Assembly: GCA_013288805.1 (NCBI GenBank)
Contig: JABDBE010000017.1
Coordinates: 1 to 51,506 of the forward strand
Source of the DNA: Acidobacteriota bacterium
Lineage (GTDB): Bacteria > Acidobacteriota > Terriglobia > Terriglobales > Acidobacteriaceae
Direction: 5' to 3'
Length of the DNA stretch: 51,506 bases
The notes under the pieces: generated by a model
Database searches by the model: none
What the model was told of the DNA's origin: nothing
Seen by the model: only the letters and a program-made list of their open reading frames with translations
Translations under genes and position numbers: made by a program
In this document: piece by piece, positions 35,905 to 43,436 of the stretch
How the letters are laid out: every line of letters begins with the position of its first letter
How positions within the stretch are numbered: position 1 is the stretch's first letter

Positions 35905-37395
35905 ATGCCTCTGCAGACGCCTACTATAGCTATCGAGGACGCGCCCGAAGACACAGCATCCTCGCCTGTTTCCCGGCCTAAGATCGGTTTTGTCAGCCTG
36001 GGCTGCCCCAAGAATCTAGTGGATAGTGAAGTCATGATGGGCATGCTGTCCCAGGCGGGAGCTGAACTGATTTCGCGCGCGGAAGATGCTGACGTGATCG
36101 TGGTCAACACCTGTTCTTTCATCGCGAGCGCCCAGCAGGAATCGGTAAACACCATCCTGGAGATGGCGCGCCACAAAACCGACGGACGCGCCCGCAAACT
36201 GATCGTTGCCGGATGCCTGGTCGAACGCTTTCGCGATGATATTCGCAAGAATATTCCAGAAGTCGATGCGGTGGTGGGTACGGGTGAACTGGAAAAGATT
36301 CTTGCGGCAGCGGGAATCGCGCCGGCATTAGCCAAACCCTCTCCGTTCAATATTTTAACTTCTCGCCCTGAAGGTGATGCGCGAGAAGCGCAAGGTAGAT
36401 TTTCGCGCGAGACCTGGGACGGCGCTATCGCCGATCTACCGAACTACCTCTACGACGAAGCCACCCCGCGCGTTCTGGCCACGCCGAAGTACACGGCATA
36501 CATCAAGATTGCCGAGGGTTGCGACCATCCATGCGGCTTTTGCATTATTCCGCAGTTGCGCGGCAAGTTCCGCTCCCGTCGATTTGAATCTGTCATTGCC
36601 GAGGCCGAACGCCTGGCCCGCTTAGGAGTGCGAGAGATCACGCTCATCGGGCAAGATACAACTTGCTATGGCGAGGATTTTGGCTTGAAAGATGGGCTTG
36701 CGGTTCTCCTCGAAAAATTGACCAGCGTCGAAGACTTGCGCTGGATCCGTTTCCTCTACGCGTATCCCAACAAGATTACTGGCCGCCTGCTCGAAACCAT
36801 TGCCGCCCACGAAAAGATTTGCGCCTATGTGGATGTGCCTCTGCAGCACGCATCTGCTTCCGTTTTGAAGCGCATGAAACGTGGCGGAGGCGCCGACGTA
36901 TTTTTACGTTCGATTGAGAAGATGCGGCGCACGATTCCGGACGTAACGCTACGAACGTCCTTCATCGTCGGTTTCCCCGGCGAAACCGAAAGCGAATTCG
37001 AGGAACTCTGCGAATTCGTGCGCGAGGCTGAATTTGATTGGATGGGAACATTCGGCTACTCCGATCAGGAGGGCGCATACGCCTTTGCGCTCGACGAAAA
37101 GCTGCCAACCCGCGAGATCGAGCGGCGGCGCAAGCACCTCATGCAGATTCAGCGCCGCATCAGCAAGAAGAAAAAGAAGGCTTTGGTTGGACGCGAGCTC
37201 GACCTGCTGCTGGAAGGAGTTTCCGAAGAAAGCGATCTCCTGCTCGAAGGACGCACTCCGAGGCACGCGCCTGAAATCGACGGCAAAGTCTTTGTCAACG
37301 ATGTTCCCGAAGGGCTTCAGCCGTTGCCGGGCGAGTTCTACCGCTGCCAGATTACCGAAGCCCACGACTACGATCTGGTTGCGAAAATCATTTAG
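35905..37395 (+). CDS. rimO: Ribosomal protein S12 methylthiotransferase RimO
   Basis: RimO adds a methylthio group to an Asp of ribosomal protein S12 using two 4Fe-4S clusters and SAM. The 496-residue protein has the N-terminal UPF0004 domain (GCPKNLVDSEVMMG, with further Cys in NTCSF and AGCLVER), the radical SAM motif CDHPCGFC and a C-terminal TRAM domain. The RimO-type segments IPQLRGKFRSR and YPNKITGRLLE distinguish it from MiaB. About 35-40 extra residues lie between the two main domains (residues about 140-185). Confidence 0.93.
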   Translation: MPLQTPTIAIEDAPEDTASSPVSRPKIGFVSLGCPKNLVDSEVMMGMLSQAGAELISRAEDADVIVVNTCSFIASAQQESVNTILEMARHKTDGRARKLIVAGCLVERFRDDIRKNIPEVDAVVGTGELEKILAAAGIAPALAKPSPFNILTSRPEGDAREAQGRFSRETWDGAIADLPNYLYDEATPRVLATPKYTAYIKIAEGCDHPCGFCIIPQLRGKFRSRRFESVIAEAERLARLGVREITLIGQDTTCYGEDFGLKDGLAVLLEKLTSVEDLRWIRFLYAYPNKITGRLLETIAAHEKICAYVDVPLQHASASVLKRMKRGGGADVFLRSIEKMRRTIPDVTLRTSFIVGFPGETESEFEELCEFVREAEFDWMGTFGYSDQEGAYAFALDEKLPTREIERRRKHLMQIQRRISKKKKKALVGRELDLLLEGVSEESDLLLEGRTPRHAPEIDGKVFVNDVPEGLQPLPGEFYRCQITEAHDYDLVAKII

Positions 37396-37401
37396 TGATC
37401 T

Positions 37402-37602
37402 ATGGCCAGCAAGCGAACTTTGAAGCTGAAGTGCCCGACCTGCAAGAATCCCGTGAAAAGCAAGGATGCCGAATTTCCCTTCTGCAGCGAGCGCTGCCGC
37501 ACCATCGATTTGGGCAAATGGGCGAGTGGAGCCTACGTGATTTCATCGCCTGTACAAGACACATCAGACAGCGCCGTGCCGGATAATTCCGATGAAGACT
37601 GA
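37402..37602 (+). CDS. yacG: DNA gyrase inhibitor YacG (zinc protein)
   Basis: A 66-residue zinc-binding protein with the YacG pattern CxxC-x15-CxxxC (CPTC, then CSERC) followed by [15 protein letters not shown]. In E. coli it inhibits gyrase. It starts 6 nt after rimO and overlaps pgpA by 11 nt, so these three form an operon. Confidence 0.92.
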   Translation: MASKRTLKLKCPTCKNPVKSKDAEFPFCSERCRTIDLGKWASGAYVISSPVQDTSDSAVPDNSDED

Positions 37603-38128
37603 GTCGGACACGAAACCCGACTCCAATCTCCCCCCGCCTCAGTCGTCCCGCCGCGCGCCGCTCTGGGCCAAGCTGATGGCTACTTTCTTTGGCGCGGGTC
37701 TGCTCCATCCCGGCCCTGGAAGCTGGGGATCAGCGGCTACGGTCTTTCTCTGGTGGCTGGTTAGCGGCTGGATCAGCCCACATTGGCAACCCGTTGCCAC
37801 CATCCTGCTGGCCGCGGTGGCCGTACTGATCGGAATCCCTGCGGCGACGCACATGGCTCGCTCCACTGGCTTGAAGGACCCTCAATTCGTTGTCATCGAC
37901 GAAGTCGCCGGCCAACTCATCACTCTCATTGCGATACCAGTCTCATGGAAATCTCTGCTGCTGGGCTTTATACTTTTCCGAGGATTCGATATCGTGAAGC
38001 CTCCACCGGTGCGTCAGCTTGAGCATCTTCAGGAGGGATTCGGCATCGTACTAGATGACGTCGCGGCCGGGCTTTATGCTTTGGTCATCATGCAATTGGC
38101 GCTGCACTTCGGTCTCTTGCCGCGATAG
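37592..38128 (+). CDS. pgpA: Phosphatidylglycerophosphatase A
   Basis: PgpA removes the phosphate of phosphatidylglycerol phosphate to make phosphatidylglycerol. The 178-residue inner-membrane protein has family segments [16 protein letters not shown] and [16 protein letters not shown], and four hydrophobic helices. The polar N-terminal ~25 residues extend the normal start. The gene overlaps yacG by 11 nt. Confidence 0.93.
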   Translation: MKTESDTKPDSNLPPPQSSRRAPLWAKLMATFFGAGLLHPGPGSWGSAATVFLWWLVSGWISPHWQPVATILLAAVAVLIGIPAATHMARSTGLKDPQFVVIDEVAGQLITLIAIPVSWKSLLLGFILFRGFDIVKPPPVRQLEHLQEGFGIVLDDVAAGLYALVIMQLALHFGLLPR

Positions 38129-38163
38129 TTTCTCGGCAGACGCGTAACACAAGGAAGTTGGCG

Positions 38164-39228
38164 ATGGGAATTTCTGACCGCTTGCTGGGCAAGACAACCG
38201 TCAATGGGAAGCCGCACATCGAGGGCGTTCTTCCGGCTGCTGCCCTGCCCGGCGGCGAAGTTCGAATTATCGGCCACGGTCTACGTCCTCAGGATTTGCG
38301 TCGGCCTCGCGTGCGCTTTGGCGAAATAGAGGGCGCGGTGGTTATCAGTTCCGACGAATTCCTCGTGGCTCGCGTGCCACAAGGCGCGTCCTCAGGGCCC
38401 ATCGTGGTTTCGACCAACGGACACTCAAGCAATCCCCACCAGATCAAAGTTGCAGTGCCGATCGCCGAGAATCTGCACCCGGTCACGAACCCTGCGCTCG
38501 ACGCCGAAGGCAACATCTACGTGAGCTTCTCCGGGAGTCGCGGGCAGAAGGTGCCAGTCGCCATTTACAGGATCGACACCAACTACAACGTCAAGCCCTT
38601 CCTCGCGGACTTGATGAACGCAACTTCTATCGCCTTTGACCGGGCCGGACAAATGTACGTTTCCTCGCGTTACGATGGGACGGTGTACCGCGTCGCTCCG
38701 AACGGTGCCATGTCGTCCTACGCTGAGGGCATGGGCGTTGCCACGGGTGTGGCCTTCGACCGCGCACAAAATCTTTATGTCGGCGACCGCAGCGGCACGA
38801 TTTTCAAGATCGGTTCTGATCGTCAAATTTTCGTCTTCGCCACTCTCGAGCCCAGCGTTTCCGCTTACCACCTGGCTTTTGGCCCGCATGGCGACCTGTT
38901 CGTGACCGGGCCAACAACCTCCAGTTTCGATTGCGTCTACAAGATCACCTCCCAGGGCAACGTGTCGACTTTCTTTCGCGGCTTGGGACGTCCCCAGGGC
39001 ATCGCCTTCGATGCTGAAGGCAATCTCTACGTGGCCGCTTCCCTGTCGGGCAAGCGCGGCATCGTCAAGATCAATCCCGCTGGTGAGGCCTCACTGGCGG
39101 TTGCCGGAGCGGGACTGGTTGGCCTTGCTTTCGCTCCGGGACGTTCCGTCGTTCTAGCGACCAATAGCGCTGTCCATCATCTCGCCTGGAACATTCAGGG
39201 ATCGCCGTTGGCCGACTTACCGGCGTAG
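38164..39228 (+). CDS. IPT/TIG plus NHL-repeat beta-propeller protein
   Basis: A 354-residue protein of unknown function. Residues about 15-95 look like an IPT/TIG immunoglobulin-like domain (GEVRIIGHGLRP, FGEIEGAVVISSDEFLVARV), followed by six NHL/SMP-30-like blades with the motif xxxIAFDxxGNLYVxxxxxGxVYKI. I chose ATG 38164 (AAGGAAG 6 nt upstream) over TTG 38158. There is no signal peptide and no membrane helix, which is unusual because such propellers are normally secreted. It lies 35 nt after pgpA on the same strand. Confidence 0.8.
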   Translation: MGISDRLLGKTTVNGKPHIEGVLPAAALPGGEVRIIGHGLRPQDLRRPRVRFGEIEGAVVISSDEFLVARVPQGASSGPIVVSTNGHSSNPHQIKVAVPIAENLHPVTNPALDAEGNIYVSFSGSRGQKVPVAIYRIDTNYNVKPFLADLMNATSIAFDRAGQMYVSSRYDGTVYRVAPNGAMSSYAEGMGVATGVAFDRAQNLYVGDRSGTIFKIGSDRQIFVFATLEPSVSAYHLAFGPHGDLFVTGPTTSSFDCVYKITSQGNVSTFFRGLGRPQGIAFDAEGNLYVAASLSGKRGIVKINPAGEASLAVAGAGLVGLAFAPGRSVVLATNSAVHHLAWNIQGSPLADLPA

Positions 39229-39231
39229 TGA

Positions 39232-39259
39232 AGCACTCAGCATTCAGCAATCACTAAAA
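39232..39259. repeat. Heptamer repeat array before cinA
   Basis: Four 7-base units, AGCACTC, AGCATTC, AGCAATC and a diverged ACTAAAA, beginning 4 nt after the preceding stop codon. A decamer run follows at 39261-39290. Confidence 0.55.
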
Positions 39260-39260
39260 C

Positions 39261-39290
39261 CATCCGCCCGGATCCGTGAAAATCCGTGGC
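39261..39290. repeat. Decamer repeat upstream of cinA
   Basis: Three 10-base units, CATCCGCCCG, GATCCGTGAA and AATCCGTGGC, of the same family as the run at 20209-20238; the unit AATCCGTGGC is identical in both. Confidence 0.5.
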
Positions 39291-39316
39291 CGATCTTGCT
39301 TGGCCCGCTAATCATT

Positions 39317-39322
39317 TATAGT
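39317..39322 (+). promoter_or_regulatory. Possible -10 box giving a leaderless cinA transcript
   Basis: TATAGT lies 7 nt before the GTG start of cinA. A transcript starting at the normal distance would begin at or next to the start codon. No ribosome-binding site is visible. The -35 is weak (TTGCTT at 39296-39301, spacer only 15). Confidence 0.35.
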
Positions 39323-39329
39323 TTTACAG

Positions 39330-40574
39330 GTGAACGCTGAGATCATCGCCATCGGCTCTGAGCTTCTGACTCCTTTTCGTCAGGACACGAACTCGCTTTA
39401 TCTGACCGAGAAACTCAACCAGCTTGGCGTCGAAGTCATCTTCAAAACTATCGTCGGGGACGATCGTGGCCGCCTGACGGGAGCAGCCAGTCTTGCGGTG
39501 TCGCGCGCCGAGATTGTTATCTTCATGGGCGGCTTGGGACCTACTGAAGACGACCTCACCCGGGAAGCATTAGCCGACGCGCTTGGACTCAAACTTCATC
39601 GCGACCCCGCGATTATTACCAGCCTCGAACAACGCTTCGCAGCCCGCGGCTGGAAGATGGCGCCGAACAATCTCAAGCAGGCCGATGTCATCACAGGCGC
39701 GACTGTCCTGCCCAACGCCAACGGCAGCGCCCCCGGACAGTGGATGAGTGGCAAGTATGAAGGCCGCGAAAGAATCATCATGCTGCTTCCCGGGCCGCCG
39801 CACGAATTGAAGGCTCTGTTCGAGGAGCAGTGTCTGCCGCGCTTGCGGGTTAAGCTGCCGCCACAATTCATCGCCACTCGGGAACTGAAAATCGCCGGAT
39901 TGGGCGAGTCCCAGTGCGATGCGCGGGTTGCGCCGATTTACAAGCTGGCCACGGATGTGCAAACCACAATCCTGGCTGGCGCCGGCGAAATCCAATTGCA
40001 TATGAAGACTCGTGCTGCTTCGCTCGAAGTGGCACAGTCGCGAGTCGATCAACTGGTTGGCAAGATCGAGGAAGAACTCGGGGATTGCGTCTTCTCCGAC
40101 AATGGCGATTCCATGGAACAGATCGTCGGCTACTATTTGCAGATGCGCAACGCGACGCTCGCTGTGGCGGAATCCTGCACCGGCGGCCTGTTGGCCGAGC
40201 GCATCACTTCCGTGAGCGGAAGCTCGCGTTACTTTGTCGGTGGCGCGGTAGTTTATTCGAATCAGTTGAAGACCGCCTTTGCCGACGTTCCCGCGGACCT
40301 GATCGAAAAGCATGGCGCAGTCAGCAGCGAAGTCGCCGCTGCCCTCGCCGATGGCATTCGCCGACGCACTGGCGCAACCTTAGGTTTGGGCATCACGGGT
40401 GTGGCCGGGCCGACGGGAGGAACCGCGGAGAAACCCGTGGGGCTGGTTTTCCATGCTCTGGCCAGCGACGGAGGAACCGAAGTCGCAGAGCGCAGATTTC
40501 CAGGAGATCGAAAACGAATTCGCCGGTTTGCTAGCCAGCAGGCGATGGATATGGTGAGAAGAAAGCTGATGTAG
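39330..40574 (+). CDS. cinA: CinA-like protein with nicotinamide-nucleotide amidase domain
   Basis: A 414-residue CinA protein starting with GTG 39330. The N-terminal MoCF/COG1058 domain (residues 1-170) shows GSELLTPFRQDTNS and GGLGPTEDDLTREALADALG, associated with ADP-ribose pyrophosphatase activity; the C-terminal domain (about 255-410) shows ESCTGGLLAERITSVSGSS and GITGVAGPTGGTAEKPVGLV, the deamidase (PncC) signature. It functions in NAD recycling and is named for competence/damage induction. Length is standard. Confidence 0.94.
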   Translation: MNAEIIAIGSELLTPFRQDTNSLYLTEKLNQLGVEVIFKTIVGDDRGRLTGAASLAVSRAEIVIFMGGLGPTEDDLTREALADALGLKLHRDPAIITSLEQRFAARGWKMAPNNLKQADVITGATVLPNANGSAPGQWMSGKYEGRERIIMLLPGPPHELKALFEEQCLPRLRVKLPPQFIATRELKIAGLGESQCDARVAPIYKLATDVQTTILAGAGEIQLHMKTRAASLEVAQSRVDQLVGKIEEELGDCVFSDNGDSMEQIVGYYLQMRNATLAVAESCTGGLLAERITSVSGSSRYFVGGAVVYSNQLKTAFADVPADLIEKHGAVSSEVAAALADGIRRRTGATLGLGITGVAGPTGGTAEKPVGLVFHALASDGGTEVAERRFPGDRKRIRRFASQQAMDMVRRKLM

Positions 40575-40578
40575 AGCA

Positions 40579-40678
40579 GCACTTCGCAATTAGCAATTAG
40601 CAGTTGGCAAAACCACCGGACCGGAATCAATGCGTTAGCGGAGGGTAAGTGCTAAATGCTAAGTGCTAATTGCTAAAT
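40579..40678. repeat. Inverted pair of heptamer arrays overlapping the thpR start codon
   Basis: The left arm (40579-40613) has five 7-base units related to GCAATTA. The right arm (40644-40678) has five units related to GCTAAAT, approximately the reverse complement of the left arm's core. The last right-arm unit, GCTAAAT at 40672-40678, supplies the first two bases of the thpR ATG (40677-40679). About 30 nt of ordinary sequence separates the arms. Confidence 0.75.
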
Positions 40679-41264
40679 GCGCGTTTTCATCGCTCTCGAT
40701 ATTGACGACGCCATCCGCCAGCGCATTCAGCGCTTCATGGAAGGTGTGAGCGGGTTCGCGCCGGACACCCGCTGGGTCCGTCCGGAGTCCTTGCATGTCA
40801 CGTTGAAATTCGTAGGCGAGAAGCCAATTGAGACGGTGGAAGAAATCAAAAGTGCGCTTTCAAACATCCGAGCCGAGTCTATCGAAATTTCGTTCCGCGG
40901 CTACGGCTTCTTCCCCACCGCAAAAGCCGCCCGCGTTTTCTGGGTCGGAATTGAATCCGGACCGAAGCTTCCATCTCTCGCCAAGGCCGTCGACGAGGCC
41001 ACATTTGCACTCGGAGTTCCCAAGGAAGACCATGCTTTCACTCCGCACTTGACGCTAGCTCGTGGGGGAGGACGGTCGGGTGCGCCCAGCCATCGCAAGG
41101 AAGACGCTCCAAACAAAAACTTCCAGCGCTTGCAGGAGAAATTGACGGCTCTGCCTACTCCTGAGTTTGGTACCATGACGGCCCATGAATTTTTTCTGTA
41201 TCAGAGCCAGTTGTCGCCGGGAGGCTCAGGCTACACCAAGATCGGAAGCTTCGCGCTGGAGTAG
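40677..41264 (+). CDS. thpR: RNA 2',3'-cyclic phosphodiesterase
   Basis: A 195-residue 2H-phosphoesterase (LigT/ThpR). The start MRVFIALDIDD and the two HxTx motifs (HVTLKFVGE at about residue 41; HLTLARGGG at about 124) are diagnostic. It hydrolyses 2',3'-cyclic phosphate ends of RNA. The ATG lies in the last unit of a heptamer array, so there is no normal ribosome-binding site; the first in-frame alternative would delete the conserved start. Confidence 0.92.
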   Translation: MRVFIALDIDDAIRQRIQRFMEGVSGFAPDTRWVRPESLHVTLKFVGEKPIETVEEIKSALSNIRAESIEISFRGYGFFPTAKAARVFWVGIESGPKLPSLAKAVDEATFALGVPKEDHAFTPHLTLARGGGRSGAPSHRKEDAPNKNFQRLQEKLTALPTPEFGTMTAHEFFLYQSQLSPGGSGYTKIGSFALE

Positions 41265-41318
41265 CATTCATGTAGCCCAGCATCCTGCGCTCGCTCTCGT
41301 TGGCTAAAACATAAACGA

Positions 41319-41921
41319 ATGACTGCCTTTGTGCTCACTGCCGCCTATAGCTACCTTCTGGGTTCCATTCCATTCGGGTACATCCTGGTGCGCGCATTTC
41401 GCGGACAGGACGTTCGCCAAACCGGCAGCGGCAATATCGGCGCAACCAACGTGTCGCGCACTTCAAAAGGATTGGGCGCGCTTACTCTAATTCTTGATGC
41501 ACTGAAGGGGCTCGTTGCCGTTGTCATCACACGCATGATTTTTCCCGCCAACAGAACCCTGCTCGGCACAGCGGCACTGTTCGCGATCGTAGGTCATATG
41601 TTTCCAGTATGGCTGCGTTTTCGAGGCGGCAAAGGTGTTGCGACAGGATTGGGTTCTTTTGTGATTCTTACCCCCAAGACTATTCTGGTGATGCTCGTTG
41701 TCTTCGTTGTGATCTTCTTGGCGTTCCGTTATGTTTCTTTAGCCTCAATCCTCACCGTGGCGCTGTTCCCGCTCCTGGCGTGGATTCTCGAGCCCGATCA
41801 CGCTTCCGGAGTGCTCCCGTTCATCGTGGGGGCTTGCGTTCTCATCGTCGCAAAACACCACGAGAATATCCGCCGTCTACTGGCTCACACCGAATCGCGG
41901 TTTCATTGGAGGCGCGCATGA
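41319..41921 (+). CDS. plsY: Acyl-phosphate glycerol-3-phosphate acyltransferase
   Basis: PlsY transfers an acyl group from acyl-phosphate to glycerol 3-phosphate, the first step of phospholipid synthesis. The 200-residue membrane protein has family motifs GSIPFGYIL, GSGNIGATNVSR and LRFRGGKGVATGLG, and about five or six helices. It overlaps gpsA by 4 nt (ATGA at 41918-41921), so the enzyme that makes its substrate is coupled to it. Confidence 0.96.
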   Translation: MTAFVLTAAYSYLLGSIPFGYILVRAFRGQDVRQTGSGNIGATNVSRTSKGLGALTLILDALKGLVAVVITRMIFPANRTLLGTAALFAIVGHMFPVWLRFRGGKGVATGLGSFVILTPKTILVMLVVFVVIFLAFRYVSLASILTVALFPLLAWILEPDHASGVLPFIVGACVLIVAKHHENIRRLLAHTESRFHWRRA

Positions 41922-42937
41922 GCCAGATTGCCGTCATCGGCGCCGGCGCCTGGGGCACGGGCCTTTCCATTGTTTTGGGAAGGAAAGGATCCCATCGCGT
42001 GCGCTTATGGGCCCACGAAAAAGAAGTGCGCGATTCAATTTCCTCGCGCCGGGTTAACCAACTTTTTCTCCCCGAACAAGCCATTCCCGACTGCGTTTCG
42101 GTCACCGGAAGTTTTGAAGACGCTCTTCAGGACGCCGAAATTATCGTAAGCGTCATGCCTTCGCAACATTGCCGCATTCTATTTCAGAAAATGCGCCCGT
42201 TCCTGAAACCCGGCATGCTATTTGTGAGCGCAACCAAGGGTCTTGAAGAAGGCACGTTGCTGCGCATGACGGAAGTGATCTCGCTGGTAGCCGAGGCTGA
42301 CCGAGGCTTCCAGCCCCGTATCGGCGCCTTGAGTGGGCCAACCTTCGCGAAAGAAGTAGCCCGCGGCGATCCCACCGCCATCACCATCGCGTCAAGTGAC
42401 TCTATGCTCGCGGAGACCATCCAGCGAGAGCTCAGTGATCCGCGTTTCCGGGTTTACACCAACACCGATGTCACGGGCGTCGAGCTCGGTGGTTCGCTCA
42501 AGAACGTCATCGCCATCGCCGCCGGAGTTTGCGACGGCCTTGGGCTCGGACACAACTCGATCGCAGCTCTGATTACCCGCGGCCTGGCAGAGATCACACG
42601 CCTGGTCACAGCGTGCGGCGGCCGCCAGGATACGATGTCTGGACTCGCGGGCCTGGGCGATCTCGTCCTCACCTGTACCGGCGGCCTGTCACGCAACCGC
42701 AGCGTAGGAGTCGAACTGGGCCGCGGACGCAAACTCCCCGAGATCATCGCAGCCATGCATGGCACAGTGGCGGAGGGCGTCTTCACCACTCACGCCGCCG
42801 TCGAACTCGCGCGCATGCGCGCCGTTGAAATGCCTATCACCGCACAGATGGATGCCATCCTCAATCACGACAAGTCGCCGCGCGATGCCATCCACGACCT
42901 GATGACCCGCAGCGCCAAGAGCGAAGCGCCAATGTAG
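41918..42937 (+). CDS. gpsA: Glycerol-3-phosphate dehydrogenase (NAD(P)+)
   Basis: GpsA reduces dihydroxyacetone phosphate to sn-glycerol 3-phosphate. ATG 41918 is chosen: it has GGAGG 5 nt upstream and is followed directly by the Rossmann start IAVIGAGAWGTGLS; a longer frame from 41609 lies inside plsY. Conserved segments include SATKGLEEGT, LSGPTFAKEVARG, GGSLKNVIAIAAGVCDGL (catalytic Lys) and SGLAGLGDLVLTC. Length is 339 residues. Confidence 0.96.
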   Translation: MSQIAVIGAGAWGTGLSIVLGRKGSHRVRLWAHEKEVRDSISSRRVNQLFLPEQAIPDCVSVTGSFEDALQDAEIIVSVMPSQHCRILFQKMRPFLKPGMLFVSATKGLEEGTLLRMTEVISLVAEADRGFQPRIGALSGPTFAKEVARGDPTAITIASSDSMLAETIQRELSDPRFRVYTNTDVTGVELGGSLKNVIAIAAGVCDGLGLGHNSIAALITRGLAEITRLVTACGGRQDTMSGLAGLGDLVLTCTGGLSRNRSVGVELGRGRKLPEIIAAMHGTVAEGVFTTHAAVELARMRAVEMPITAQMDAILNHDKSPRDAIHDLMTRSAKSEAPM

Positions 42938-42941
42938 GCGC

Positions 42942-42955
42942 GAGCGCCCCCGCTC
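42942..42955 (+). terminator. Possible hairpin just after gpsA
   Basis: GAGCG (42942-42946), a CCCC loop and CGCTC (42951-42955), 4 nt after the gpsA stop. The stem is only five bp and no T-run follows, so this is a weak candidate. Confidence 0.35.
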
Positions 42956-43107
42956 ACTCCCACGAGAATTATCAGGGCAGATGAGAAGCTCGAAGGTCGG
43001 GCCCTGGAGAGCCCCTCTGAACCAGCCAACCAACAACAGGGACCTAAGGTCAATGGGCGTAACAGAGATTTATCGCCAACGGACCCTACGGGCTGGGGCA
43101 AAGCACT

Positions 43108-43330
43108 CTACTTCTTTTCGTAGACAAGCGTACCTTTGTCAGCCGGTCGATCTGGATTCCACCACGAGTCGGTGATGATCCATCCCGTCGTTGCTCAGTT
43201 TCAGAGAGGCTTGATTGAAAACTTTGCCTTGGCGCTTCGTCACTACGGAAAAACGGAAACGGAAACGGGGTATCTTGGGGAGCCGGTTGGTATTGCTTCA
43301 CCTTTAGAGCGCAGTATCCATCGAAATGCC
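43108..43330 (-). pseudogene. Frameshifted remnant of a small protein gene
   Basis: The intergenic region between gpsA and the GloVer gene (about 500 bp) contains protein-like sequence on the minus strand broken across frames. One frame ends in IITDSWWNPDRPADKGTLVY followed by EKK and a TAG at 43108-43110. Immediately upstream, a second frame reads SVVTKRQGKVFNQASLKLSN then DGM; removing one base near 43175 would join the two into one continuous reading. Further upstream a third frame reads AIPTGSPRYPV. The pattern recalls small acidobacterial secreted proteins ending in VYEK(K/Q), but the match is from memory. A run of GTTTCC repeats at about 43248-43265 may mark another slippage. No intact start is seen. 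The rest of the region holds no gene. Confidence 0.4.
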
Positions 43331-43436
43331 ATTGACACTACCTGGATTCTCGGCGGATAATTCGCTGCATTCCCCAAGGAGCAGGGGCTCCCAATCCGTC
43401 GAACCCGTTTTCGGAATTCACCCACCGAGGTTTGCT

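Noticed and set aside
39232-39259. CRISPR-like repeats (also 40579-40678 and 50184-50273)
   Set aside because: Units are only 7 bases, directly adjacent and without spacers, so these are short tandem arrays, not CRISPR.
41609-41917. N-terminal extension of gpsA
   Set aside because: The extension lies inside plsY in another frame; the family start and GGAGG support ATG 41918.
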